Positions 24,748 through 35,542 of a stretch of 64,000 nt of DNA are shown here, piece after piece; within the stretch, counting starts at the first letter, position 1; every line of letters starts with the position of its first letter. The stretch is from Calvatia gigantea. Its lineage: Eukaryota; Basidiomycota; Agaricomycetes; Agaricales; Lycoperdaceae. Both the position numbers and the translations under genes were made by a program. Below the pieces are notes generated by a model. The model was given only the letters and a program-made list of their open reading frames with translations, did no database searches and had not been told where the DNA came from. The stretch spans positions 62,001-126,000 of the forward strand of contig JACAAK010000009.1 in the NCBI GenBank assembly GCA_025093985.1. The letters run 5' to 3'.

Positions 24748-25119
24748 TTACGGAGGGTTTGAGGCAGGGTGAGGCATGGGTAGGACTCTGTGGTCAGAGT
24801 CTGGGGCTGGTGTGGATGGCCGTGGAAGCGTGATGGTGGGCGACGTCGGTGTGTCCGGTTGAGTTTGTTGCGGCTGGTGGTGGTTCTGGGCGTCAGTGTG
24901 CCGTGGTGGTTCTTGGGCGGCGTCCCTAGGTTGAGCACCAGTTTGTTGAACTTGTGTCAGTGCGGTTTGCTGTTGAGAGTTAAGTGGCAACGCAGAGCTG
25001 CTCGTGCTGGGCCTCGCACTGAGGAAGGTCCACCATTGTTGAGTAGGGATAGGCCCTGTAGCGTGTGCGTCATGTGAAGTTGCTGCCGACATGCAGCGGT
25101 GGGTAGATGATGTGGGCAA
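24748..25119 (-). CDS. Gln/Pro/Thr-rich open frame, unknown
   Basis: A 123-codon open frame of low complexity (many Q, P, T, S), with no domain and no recognisable intron signals chosen. It lies just outside the duplicated unit. It may be a C-terminal exon of a lost gene or non-coding. Confidence 0.2.
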   Translation of the reverse strand: MPTSSTHRCMSAATSHDAHATGPIPTQQWWTFLSARPSTSSSALPLNSQQQTALTQVQQTGAQPRDAAQEPPRHTDAQNHHQPQQTQPDTPTSPTITLPRPSTPAPDSDHRVLPMPHPASNPP

Positions 25120-25346
25120 GATGTAAAAGGTAAATGTTGTCGATTATTGGCCTGCTGCTCAGCTGGACGCTGGGTGCCGGCAACCTCCGTTTATGGTACC
25201 TTTGCTCAAACTGTCATGCCTGAAACGGACTTGTTTTATATCACTCAGTCCTTAAACGAGAGGTTAGGAAACAAAATAACCTTTGGTTGCTTGTATACTT
25301 ATAGTGGAATGGACACAGAAGCGACAAATTTTTCTCCAGATAACAC

Positions 25347-27925
25347 CTAACAACCCGCGGGAACCGTGAAGTCGTTACGGTGTTTGGAAGCATTGACACC
25401 CAAACCGCGGCTGGCGAAGGCTTTCCATAACGTGCAGAAGTTGGCACCGCTAAATCTGTTGGCATCTGCTTGAATCCAAGCGTCACGAGCGTCGGTGACT
25501 TGAGAGGGGGATGTCAGTTCCACGACCCATTGACAGGCCGGTCGGACACCACTCACAGTCTAGGGTTACACGGTTGGAGAAGGAGAGCATCGAGGAACAG
25601 ATGCAAGTGGACAATATTTCCCTCTGTTCCATTCGGGTTGGTGCGCGCTGTTGCTGACCAGCCGTGAGCAGCAACGAGGGCAGCGTAGACATTGTGAAGC
25701 ATGTTAGCCCAAACTTCGCCAATGTCTGTTCAAGGAGTGCACGTCAGCATGCTACTTTGGCTGGAACACCATTATCTACTCACCAGTGGACCTTCCCTCA
25801 GTTTTCGAAGGTCGCCGTACGTCAAAGGGTTGACGGTGCTGTTTTACATCATGAGCTGGAGCCTCTATTTTTTCACCGCGCTGTACTCACGATGATGTAG
25901 AGTAGGGGTGGCTGCGGATACCAGCGGGGTCGCCGGTGACGTAGGTTCCGGGTGCGAAGTCGGGAACGGCAGAAGAAACCTTTCTCCGTCCAGTCAGCCA
26001 TAGCATCAGACCAGCCTACAACAGCTATTGTGAGAGACAGTCAGAAGGAAGTACAAATGAAGTCTTCTACCTTCGCCCATGCCACCTGATTCAGTCATTT
26101 GCAAACAACGGACCAGTTCCACCACCAGTCATCCTGTTAGTAACGCCATGGGTATTCTCATGAACGACGATGTCATTCTCGAGTGCACCGTCACGCTCAG
26201 GCTACGTGATAATAGGTCAATACGGCGGGTGAGAACGTCGGCGAAGGGGTCCACTGACGTCAGTCAGAGTCCACAAGAACATCCTCATATGGCCAGACTG
26301 GCCGCTACCATCCGAGTCAGTCACTCTTTGTAAGAGTTGGCGTCAAATGAACCTACTCAGGTGGGGTAGCAAAGTCAGCGTTGTTGAGCCCAGCACTGTC
26401 TTGAATAGATGCAGTAACGCGGTCATTTCCGAGACCACCCTTCCCGAAGTTATTCTGCTGGAAGTTGAAGGTTGCCTAGAAAAAACTGTCGGCATATACT
26501 TCTGCGCAGCAGCAAGATACACCTCGCACCTCGGTGAAGCCGTAGCTATCAACAAAGATGGTATTAAGTGTCTTTCTTTGACGTGTGATGATGTACCCAC
26601 CGGTAGGTGATGTCATGGACAGTATTGACGATGTAGAAGTTATTGGTACGTGCAGCATCAACATTGACTTGAACAGTGGGAAGTTGGTTTGGGTCCTGGA
26701 CGTAGCCGAACACATCTCCAACTGCGGACTGTTGAGTAGTCGAGGTTTGGGCGCCCTTAAAGGTAACAACGTTGTTTCCACTTGAAGGAGGTTTCAGCCT
26801 CTATCCTATCACCTCTGAGTTCACTTACGAGGTGTCTCTGGAATGAACTTGTATTAATGTCAGGTTGAACTGTGATAGTATTCGGAGATCTCACGTAGTA
26901 GCTCCACTACCAGTATCGTGCCATCCAAGCGGCGAAGCATTTGTATCTTGAGGATTATCGAGAGTTTCAAATCCATCATCGGGGCTATTCTCTTGAACCT
27001 GGAACAACACGATACTAAACAACCCCATCGACACGACTGCTCCCGTTTACCAGAATTACCTAAAACTCACCGAAGCCTTGGCAACGAAAGTCCGTGACGG
27101 AAATGACTTTCCCTGAGTGAGCATCAACGAAGGCTTCGAACCAGGCGCCAGTCTTAGCATTCTGGATTTGAACGACATGGGTCAAGGCAACGGAATTATC
27201 CTCTTTGACCAAGAACTCCAGTGCTGCTGGGTGGTCGTTGAACTTGCCTCCGAGGGTCTCCTCAGCGGAGGCTATAGCCTGCTCGACAGTAATGCTCGGT
27301 GTCGAGATGCGCAATTGACTGCTGAAGGTCCTGAAGTATCAATACTTGCGGATAGAGGAAGTAGGATTGACAACTTACTCGGCTTAATGAAGGATGAGCC
27401 GAACGAGACAACCTTGTTGTCTTTGAAGGCAACGTTGGCAACGGCATTAGGCGAACGGAATCCCATCCTTCGCAACCAATCACATCAGCAGCCAAAGTTA
27501 ACCGTCAACATAGCGCATGTACTCACATGCTGTTGGACTAAGAATGCATGGGTAGCGGTCTCGGTGTCCGCTTGGGTCCTGAGATTGACGGTGGATGGGT
27601 CGATCGAAAGACGGTGGCTGACGAAAGAAATAGCCGATTGCCTCAAATCCTCATCTGCCCGCGCTTGCAATGGGTGGTCAATGCCGACACCAAACGTCTA
27701 CAACACCAGCTCAATTATTCGCGAAGTACGAAGACTTAAACTGGCCGGGGACACACCTCGAAAGTGGTTGCTGGATGGAATGTTTCGATTTGCAAGTCCC
27801 GAGAGATATGTCTGACACGATGAGTGGCATGCTTCACATCAGGAGACAACGGAGCCGCGGAGACAGGCGGAGGCGTAAGCGACCGCGAGAAGGACCGAGT
27901 TGAAGAACTTGTTGAACGAAACCAT
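25347..27925 (-). CDS. Fungalysin (M36 metalloprotease) copy 3
   Basis: Close duplicate of copy 2 with the same exon plan, including the 9-nt (26829-26837) and 16-nt (26530-26545) micro-exons, the HENTHG zinc motif and the VPAGC ending. The ATG is at 27925. Relative to copy 2 it has extra single bases at about 25563, 25981, 26111, 27089, 27309 (two), 27450 and 27867, and no missing coding base that I saw. The extra bases would destroy the protein if real. The high residual identity in introns argues for a very recent duplication, so they may be sequence errors; otherwise the copy is a fresh pseudogene. Confidence 0.82.
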
Positions 27926-27994
27926 CTTTGATAACTATTGATACCTTGTAGCGAACGAAGAGTCAAGGCCTGGGGAATCTCAACGAATCAAACA

Positions 27995-28003
27995 CCTTTA
28001 TAT
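27995..28003 (-). promoter_or_regulatory. TATA box of fungalysin copy 3
   Basis: ATATAAAGG on the coding strand, about 70-78 bp upstream of the ATG at 27925, conserved from copy 2. Confidence 0.55.
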
Positions 28004-28625
28004 CCCCGTGTCGGGTCAGGAAAACCCATGGCTTTCTAATGCGGGCGATAGGCACTGAGCCTTGGGAACAAGCGCGCTCGCAATGTGCGAATGCAGTGTC
28101 AAGTCCGAAGTGTTGATTGAGGTCCAGCATGGCACCTCGTCGCATGATGCATAGATTCCCTGGGCGATAAGGCATTAGAAGCTGTATAGGGAAGAGTTGG
28201 GAATGTTATAAGGTGGACAATCTGATGGTGGCAGTAGATTTATTTCAGCATGGGTAGCAATGGTATACTTTTAGGCCCAAGGGAATTCAGGATTTCAAAC
28301 CCCAAGACAGAGATAACCCATACGGAAAACTGTCTCGTATATCCAGGAAAAAGGAACACTACTGTGGGAATAGGGTCAAAATGAAGACATGGCGTCAGAA
28401 CGCTCGACCCCGCCGTGTCCAGGTTCAACTTGTTCACCGTGCCGAAAGAGGAGTGACTTGAAAGCCGAACGAGTGTGCAGGGGATGACCGGCAATCGCAG
28501 ATATGTTGCAGCGCGACTGGGAACTGGGTTTATCTGCCCCAAGGAGCCTCCACGAGCGTGTGGTCTCAGGGAGGAACCAGAGCACTTCCTGGTGATGAGA
28601 CCATGTGTTCCGATGCTCTATTTTT

Positions 28626-29992
28626 AGCCACAAGCCAAAATGAAAAGAAGGGCAAGTTCATTAAGCATGGCGGGGTGGAGTCGCTTGAGCACATATTTAA
28701 CCTTTAGTAACAAGCACACGTACTTATCACGGGACTCCCCCCTCCCTGTCCTGGCCGACACCCAGACACAAAGCCAACCAAATTTCAGAGCCCCCGTCAA
28801 AGCTGGATAGCGACTACCCCCTCTTGCACCTCGCGGGTGTGGACCAGTTGGTGAGAGCAGCTGAGAACAGTGCGACAAATGCATCATTCATGACCGGAGT
28901 TTGTTGTGCCCTATCAGACGATGAATCCGGACCCGACGACATTCATCGAAGCAATGCATGAAAAAAGAATGGCGCTAAGAGCGTATGCCACTCACGGAAT
29001 CAGAGAATGCATACTGGAGAAGTTTCCTGTGTGAAACGAGTCGTAAATGTGGGCGTTTGCATGACATGAGAGTAGGACGAATGTTTTAAGGACACACTGC
29101 GCTGCAGGGTTTTCCGTTTGTGCTTATTTTGTCAGTACATAGGCATTACATAAATTACTCTGAAATGCTGGTCAGCAACTTGGGCGGCCCGTTCTGCAAG
29201 TGTTCCCTGTGCAACCACAAGCGTCAAGCATCCCACATTTGCTCTGACCAACTGCAACGTCTGGAGATATTACGAGCCGTCCCAGCATCACGTTCAATCC
29301 TTACGGCCGTGCATACCCACCACGGCAGCGACCACTTTCCCACACCTTATCACAGTCACTGGGTCTACGACCACAGCACTTGTTTACAGTTGACAAACGT
29401 TTGACATGGCTGTCTCAGCCTTGATCAACTTGGTGTGCGTTTCCTGGGAAAGTGAAGTACTGCAAGTAGTTAGTAAACGACGACCTAATCTCGGGAACTC
29501 TACTTGATGTGCTGCTCCTTCCAGAGGCGATGTGACGGAAGTAAGAACGGGCTAGTAGTTCGGCATTTTAATAAAAACCTTATCGTACCGTAAAGGGAAA
29601 GAAAGGTGCGGCAGCGGAAAAGGCGCCCGGGTGATCCCAACCCCAAGAACCATAACTCCGAGGGTGACTTAATACACCTTGGGCTTCGTCCAATAGTAGG
29701 GCCAAATTACATGAATCCAAAGCTGAGATTGCGCACCAACACGGCCCTTCCGGGCAAGAACGGTAATAGCATTAAAGCACCAGAAACAGATACAAGATAG
29801 GTATGCATAATGCCAACAAGAAAGTAATGAAGGTGACTGCTCTACACTGGAGCTGAAATAATAGCCATACAAGGTAATAAAAAGACAGTAATCGGAGAGT
29901 GCAATTGTCCAGAGCAAAAAGATGGCAATGAGAGACAATGTTCCTGAGAGTAAAAAGGAGAACATTTCACCGCGCTGATCTGTGAACGAATT
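28626..29992. other. 1.4 kb without a supportable gene
   Basis: Short ORFs on both strands with no domain or splice pattern recognised. Confidence 0.55.
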
Positions 29993-31510
29993 CTAACACA
30001 TGTTGCGACGAGCCCGTAAAATCACCTGAAGCCGTCTTAGCTTCTCAAGGCCCCTCTTCCACCAGGGTGATCCTTCCTTCATTCCGGGAGAGAGACTCAT
30101 GGAGTCACGCAGATTAGTTCCCGCTTGCAGCGCCGACCCCCCTTCGTATTTTACTTGGCCCTTTGAAGCAGGTGGAAACACCGTTGTCACTAAAGCCCCT
30201 GCGGGTCTGTTGTCAGAATCACCCTCAGAAGGTGTCGAGTATTGTGAAAGGGAAGATTCCGTTGCAACACGGCCGATTGTTAAATTCGAATTTTCCGAGT
30301 CTGCATTAGCCGTAGCCAAGTTAAAGAGGGGGCCGCCGTCGCCGGCAGGGTTAAATCCCAAATCTAATGCTTTATCGATATGAACGTCGAACCGGACCTC
30401 TGACAGCTTCGTCCCCTTTGCCCATCGGCATCTGGTTGCCGTTTGCGCCGTCATCACGTTCACTCCGCGCCTCCTTCATCACGACGTGTTCTTCTACTTC
30501 CTCCGGGATAGTCGGGGGTCTTTCTCTGTTTAGCCCCTCCTTCTCCGCCGAACATAACACAGTCTCCATTACGGAGGCCCAGTTCTCGATCCCGTTCTCG
30601 AACTTGACCTCGATCTTTGGAGGTGGCACCTCTTCCTCCTCGTCCTTCCGCGAAGCTGTGTGATAGAACAGAGCGCCTTCCAGAAAGCAGGAGAGCCATG
30701 ATGCAGAGGGTCCAGGGTTCAAAAAATCCCAGTCAGATGAAGAGGAAAGTCTCGCCAAGCGGGAGTCGAGTGACGTCGCCCTCATTTCAGATGAGAACAA
30801 TAACCCGTCTTCACTGACTCCCCCAGAGGAGAACCCTCCCCACTCCCTTGTCCTGTTCTTGTCGATGGGTGTTCCTCTCCCAGCATAACTAACGGCTGCC
30901 GGAAGAGAAGACTGACGAACGGAGGACGACTGCAGGGGCAAGAATTCCGCTAGTTTCGATTTCTCTTTGGCCCTTTTGAGCGGCGAAAATGGCCTGAGCT
31001 GGGAGGCGAACGAAAAACTTCGGGATAATGTGTCCGCCGCCTCCACTGAGGCCCGTGGCAAAGGAGAACGCGCAAGTGGAGGGGATGGGGTTGGAGCGAA
31101 GTGGGGCACGGGAACCTCCGACGTAGACGTAGCCGGGGAATTCTGAGGAGAGAAGGAGAATGTCAAGTCGAGAGCAACCTCCTTGAAAGCCTCAAAGATG
31201 GTCGCAGCGGCGGAGGCATCATCTTTCGAGGCCAAGGGCCCTGCTTGTAAAGCGTCAGTCATGCCACCCTCGATGGCGGGTACTTGGGCAATTTCGTTCT
31301 TGAGTGTGTTTGCCCTGGTGAATGGAAGTTAGTAAAGAAACAGGAATATCGACTTTCTGATCCCCACATACCTGCCGCTCATTATTACACCTTGTCTCAA
31401 TTTGGGTCCTTCGAGGATTTGCTCCAATAGCAAGAGGGTAAATACTCGAGGTAGACGTCCAAGCAATGAATGTACTCCGGTGTAGGATGCGAAGGTGTGG
31501 TCGCTCACCG
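29993..31510 (-). CDS. Unknown protein, Ser/Pro-rich with acidic and basic segments
   Basis: A long minus-strand frame (31262-30372) continues in a second frame (30463-29993) after removal of one extra base near 30408. An upstream exon (about 31500-31381) joins through a 56-nt GT-AG intron to the segment ANTLKNEIAQVPAIEGG. Visible features: an amphipathic N-terminal stretch GVHSLLGRLPRVFTLLLLEQ, Ser/Pro-rich linkers, an Asp/Glu run (KDEEEEVPPP), FENGIENWASVMETV, and a basic tail WWKRGLEKLRRLQVILRARR. No ATG was fixed for the first exon. I do not recognise the family; the split of acidic middle and basic end could fit a scaffold or membrane-associated protein. Confidence 0.6.
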
Positions 31511-31515
31511 CTCAA

Positions 31516-33460
31516 TCAGTGGACGTAAGGTAGGGAGAAGTGAGGTGGCAAGTGTAGTGTGAGTTGGGTTTCAGATGGACTCTGCGGCACAGAGCTTCCA
31601 AAGCCACGGATGACTCGGGTATTATGCGAGGAAATCATTGATAGAAAGAGTCATGGAAATGGTTCACCAATTTTACGTCCACCACGAACACGGCGTTCGG
31701 AGAGAAGGTTAGGCAACTACCAAATCCTTCGTAACGACACGAGAAGTTAATCGCAACGTAGACCCCCTTGTCCGGTACTGAGTTTAAATGTTGGGCGTTC
31801 AACGTTCAACGGCAACCCGTGTTTTGATTCCAGCACGGACACAGTCCGTACTTGTTGCGGATCGGAAATGCAGACCTCATCGTCAAACAATATGTAGTTC
31901 CAACCTACATGCGTAAGGGCAGCTAAGACAGCGAGTGTATAAGCGGTGTTAAGGATGCAGTTCGGGAATTTAAGCTTTTCTTACTGAGAAGCGTTCGGAA
32001 AGCCTCAAGGTTCGAGCTCCAAAACCCCAAGATTCGTGTTACAAATGTATCCCCGAATACAAGTTATCATCACCGCCGATTGATCATGCCTCTCGCTGGA
32101 ACTGAACTCGTTAATTTGTGGCTTGGCTCCTGACCTTTGAGAGGCGATGGACCGTCATCATTCAACAGAAAGTTGTCTTCCCCAATCGCAACATTGGTCT
32201 CACGTGGCATCACCTACTGTCCGGTATCTTCTAGGAGAGTGTGCCATGTGCACCTGCCGTCAATGCTTGCTTCGCGTTGCGGAATCGTCGCGCTTCCCCG
32301 CTTTTCCGGGCGGCTTCTTGGTGGTTGGTAACACTTCGGTTACCTAAAGGATGTTCAAAACACTCACATGTCCCGATCATTCTCATAAACTCTATCTCCC
32401 CTCAAGAATATTCTTCATAAAAACGCTATAACTCATCATGGCAATTCACCTTCTCTCAAAAATATTCGATGATTCCTTGGCTTATATGTGGCGGGGCCTG
32501 ATAAAAAATCCATCTATCTTTCGTTTCATTCCTCTTGTGGCATTCTATGCGTTTCGGCTATCTTAGTCATCGGAAGCTCATGTCCACCCACCCCTGCTGT
32601 TAGTTTATTTTTCCTATCCATCGACGCTCCCGACCCTACTGAGGACTTACGCGTTTGCGTTTCAGGAGACACAGCCCATACGAGTACCACTTTCATTCGT
32701 ATCAATTTGGTAGATCTTCATCGACTGACTCCTAGAGGAACCGACTGAGCGTTAAGGCGAGAATTAGTAATCACCGTACATGACTGTTTGTAGAGGACAT
32801 CTGTGAAATTATTTTAAGAAAGTACGGTAAACATAATGAGTACCACAATCACGTTGGAATATGTTTTTGACCCACAGACTGAAGAGCGCAACAAAAGGCG
32901 GCGTTGACGACATCAACCCTTGCTTACTAATAATATCCTGCTCTAACGCCATTTGTTCTTCGGCGCTTCTTCTGCACTGACAGTCACAGCCTCTTAGCGC
33001 CAGTCACTCATCACCACCGCGTGAACAACAGCCTCAAATGAAACAAAAGGCTGTTGTCCGTGCCTTTTTGACCTTTAGCAGTCCCACCACCTTACCTTCC
33101 CCCAGCCAGTTACCACAGTTCCGAACTACAATTCAAACTAGCCATGCCATTCTTCCAGGGGGCGTCAGATTTCGAAATCAATGGGGGTTCCTTCCAAGAT
33201 ATCCGCGGAAATCAGGTGAAACACAAACACAGACGCATCTTTCAAAATTCAGGGAAATGATAACACAACGAGAGTGGCTCCTGACCACTCGCGCACGGAT
33301 AATCGGGCTTTCTGTCAGTACACCCCTTTCATCGATTGGGTGACCTAGGCTGATACCAGTTTCAAATAGTAGGGGGCAATCCTTCCGGTCCCATGCACGG
33401 TCAGCAGTCCACATACCCTGGGTGTACGCTGTTATATAACAAGTCTCTTTTCACATACTC
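31516..33460. other. 1.9 kb without a supportable gene
   Basis: Short unrelated ORFs only. A TATA-like TTATATAA at about 33431-33438 probably belongs to the gene starting at 33461. Confidence 0.5.
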
Positions 33461-33917
33461 ATGGCCTCTGTAGATGGACAAACACCGCCCGGTGCTGCTC
33501 CCCAAGTACCAATGCAGCCTACACCTGGAGAAGATCAAGATCCGATGCTCAGGAAGCTGAAGGCGCTCTACCGCCTCCACTGGACCCTCGCATCACAGTG
33601 TCATGCTGCGATACTTGCCTATCAAGGCTGGTCAGCAGCCGCCACAGCACCTACTCGATCACGCCGAACGTATGCTGAGCATTCCTCGGCAACAGCAGCA
33701 ACAACCGATGCAGTATCAACTACCGCAACAGCCCCTTCCGAGAACATCGAGTGCTCCCTCGTTTCCCCAGGAAGGGGAAGAGACCTCCGACCTAAGGATG
33801 CTCAGGGAAAGGCTTGAGAGGCAACATATTCAGAATCGCTTCGAGCACACGGCCGCCGCTTCCGTTTCAATGTCTGCGACTACTGCATCCCATCAATATC
33901 TGTCTACGCGTAGCTGA
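33461..33917 (+). CDS. Small Gln-rich protein, unknown
   Basis: The ATG at 33461, 22 bp after a TTATATAA box, starts a Pro/Gln-rich leader followed by a helical segment (MLRKLKALYRLHWTLASQ), then HAAILAYQ. Removing one extra G near 33626 continues the frame into PPQHLLDHAERMLSIPRQ, a Gln run, and a charged helix (RMLRERLERQHIQNRFEH), ending at 33917. About 150 residues, probable coiled coil, no known domain. Confidence 0.5.
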
Positions 33918-34049
33918 ATTCTCTTATTGTAATTTTGGTGTTATCATCAGGCAGTGGATCTGTATGTAGTCACGTCGTTCATCACCTATAAGGATACCTT
34001 CATACCCACAATACGGATGATTAGTCAATCCGAACTGGAAATCCTCCGC

Positions 34050-34704
34050 TTATGTCGTGGTAGCAAAAGCTGGATCAACGCACAAAACCTGGACATAATT
34101 CAGCCAATCAGCGAAGGAAGCTCCAGACCCTTCTCCCGCCTTACCTCTCCAACATAGATGAAACAATCGTCCCCCACGGCTCTCCAATTAGCACTCCTAA
34201 ACCCTTCCGTCGTCAGTCCTTGTAGTGCAGCAATGGATGCGCATGTGTCTCCAGATTTAACAACGTAAACCTGTTGGCAGTCTCTGCCCGACGACTCCCA
34301 AACAGATTTGCTGTCACCGTCGTTTATGAATCAAAATGGAACAAGAAAAGGGAGAGCGGAATCATACCTGACCAGGCCATAAATTGCTGCAATTAACGTC
34401 GATAAAGTCCGAATTCTCAAACCGAATCTGCCAGCTGGGAAATATACCGTAAGGTATGAACCAGCAGTTACAAGTGTGTTTGACATTTTAAATAACAAAC
34501 CTTGGAGCGTTCTGGTTCTTGCCAATTCTATCACAGGTGTCACCGGATTGGACGGTGTAGAATCTGTTACATTCGTCATCTTGCCCATATCCACCTGTGC
34601 AAACCACTCTCAGATTTATTTCTTCATTGATAGACGGGCAAATGGAGTTCACCAATAATAGCAGAGAGCGTTACAACAACCAAAACGAAGCCTTTGAACA
34701 TCAT
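34050..34704 (-). CDS. Secreted protein with two LysM domains
   Basis: Probable secreted chitin/peptidoglycan-binding protein. Five exons: 34704-34653, 34594-34501, 34434-34368, 34270-34145 and 34088-34050, joined by GT-AG introns of 58, 66, 97 and 56 nt. Together they give an unbroken 125-residue product. The signal peptide is MMFKGFVLVVVTLSAIIG. LysM 1 reads CNRFYTVQSGDTCDRIG ... NCSNLWPGQ and LysM 2 reads VYVVKSGDTCASIAALQGL ... CFIYVGE, both with the YTVQSGDTC/NP-type pattern and paired Cys. Proteins of this size and layout in fungi shield hyphal chitin or scavenge chitin oligomers (LysM effector type). No frameshift, unlike most neighbours. Confidence 0.88.
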
Positions 34705-35542
34705 ATTCAACCAAACGAGGGAGCGAGAGGGAGTGCGGGGAAGGCAGCGAACTACGACTTGTCAATGCCTCTTAAATACCGAAAATGAAAGCTTAATGGC
34801 TCCACCTCTCCAGCCCTTCCAAAGCGCGGAAATTTAATTGGGGATATGCGCACCACGACCTGCCGTTCTCTTCCAGGTTGTCTCTGATTACAATCACTCT
34901 TCAGTTCAAGGGCGACCAGTTCGTGAAAGGTACAAATGATTACGAGAGGAGTCGGAAGGGTGACATGACAACGATGCCTATCACCACCAGAACACCAAAG
35001 GGTCGTCTGTTTGGCTTCTGAACATTGTCTGTGCCCACACAGGCGGGCATATACCGCCGTAAAATGAAGTGACGAAACATCGCTTGAGCAACAAACCGTC
35101 GCTAGAACCGGCCTTCTGAGGGTGAGGTGCGACTAAGCTGATGAATATCCGGGAGAATCGCAGTGGGCATTGCAGTCGACAGAATCGCAACGGAGCACAG
35201 CGCGTTTGTACTCTCTGAAGCCAACAAATTTCACTGGCCGGAACAAGAATAGAGAGTGCGTCTTGTGACCTATTGTAGGAAAAGCGAAGTTTTGTGGCTC
35301 AAAGGTCCAGGACCCTGCGGTACAATGATCTCGATCAACGTTCGAGCTCAAGCGCTTATCTTCTGGTAAGGAGTTAATAAATTACGCTCGGATTGAGCGA
35401 GCTCGCAGTTGAACACAACGACTATCATTTTCATGTCGACATCCCGTATATACAGCGTAGATGGAAGAAATGTTGTTTGGTAAACAAAGTTTTACCCTAT
35501 ATACAAACACAACACAAATAGGGCAAGTTTTGCAGCCTGGGA
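34705..35542. other. Promoter side of the LysM gene and 3' side of the next gene, no ORF of note
   Basis: No supported gene. A TTTACCCTATATACAA stretch near 35491 may be part of the 3' flank of the C2H2-like gene. Confidence 0.45.

Larger units (their letters stand above)
23641..25204. other. Unique spacer between the two duplicated units
   Basis: Holds a decayed coding relic (23878-24180) and a Gln/Pro-rich minus-strand open frame (25119-24748) of doubtful coding status. No other gene seen. Confidence 0.5.
25205..28625. repeat. Segmental duplication, unit 2 (fungalysin copy 3 plus flanks)
   Basis: Second unit of the tandem pair (see 20275-23640). The shared upstream part includes the TATA box and a region ending near a GCTCTATTTTTAGCCA segment at about 28610-28628. 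Confidence 0.8.

Noticed and set aside
24790..25077. Plus-strand Arg/Trp-rich open frame
   Set aside because: Complement of the Gln/Pro-rich minus-strand frame; composition artefact.
26255..26262. TGACGTCA in fungalysin copy 3
   Set aside because: It lies in an intron and is not conserved in copy 2 (TGACGTCG), so it is probably chance and not a CRE like those of the small-gene array.
30099..30663. Plus-strand open frames at 30099-30383 and 30367-30663
   Set aside because: Antisense to the spliced minus-strand gene whose frame continues with plausible protein composition.
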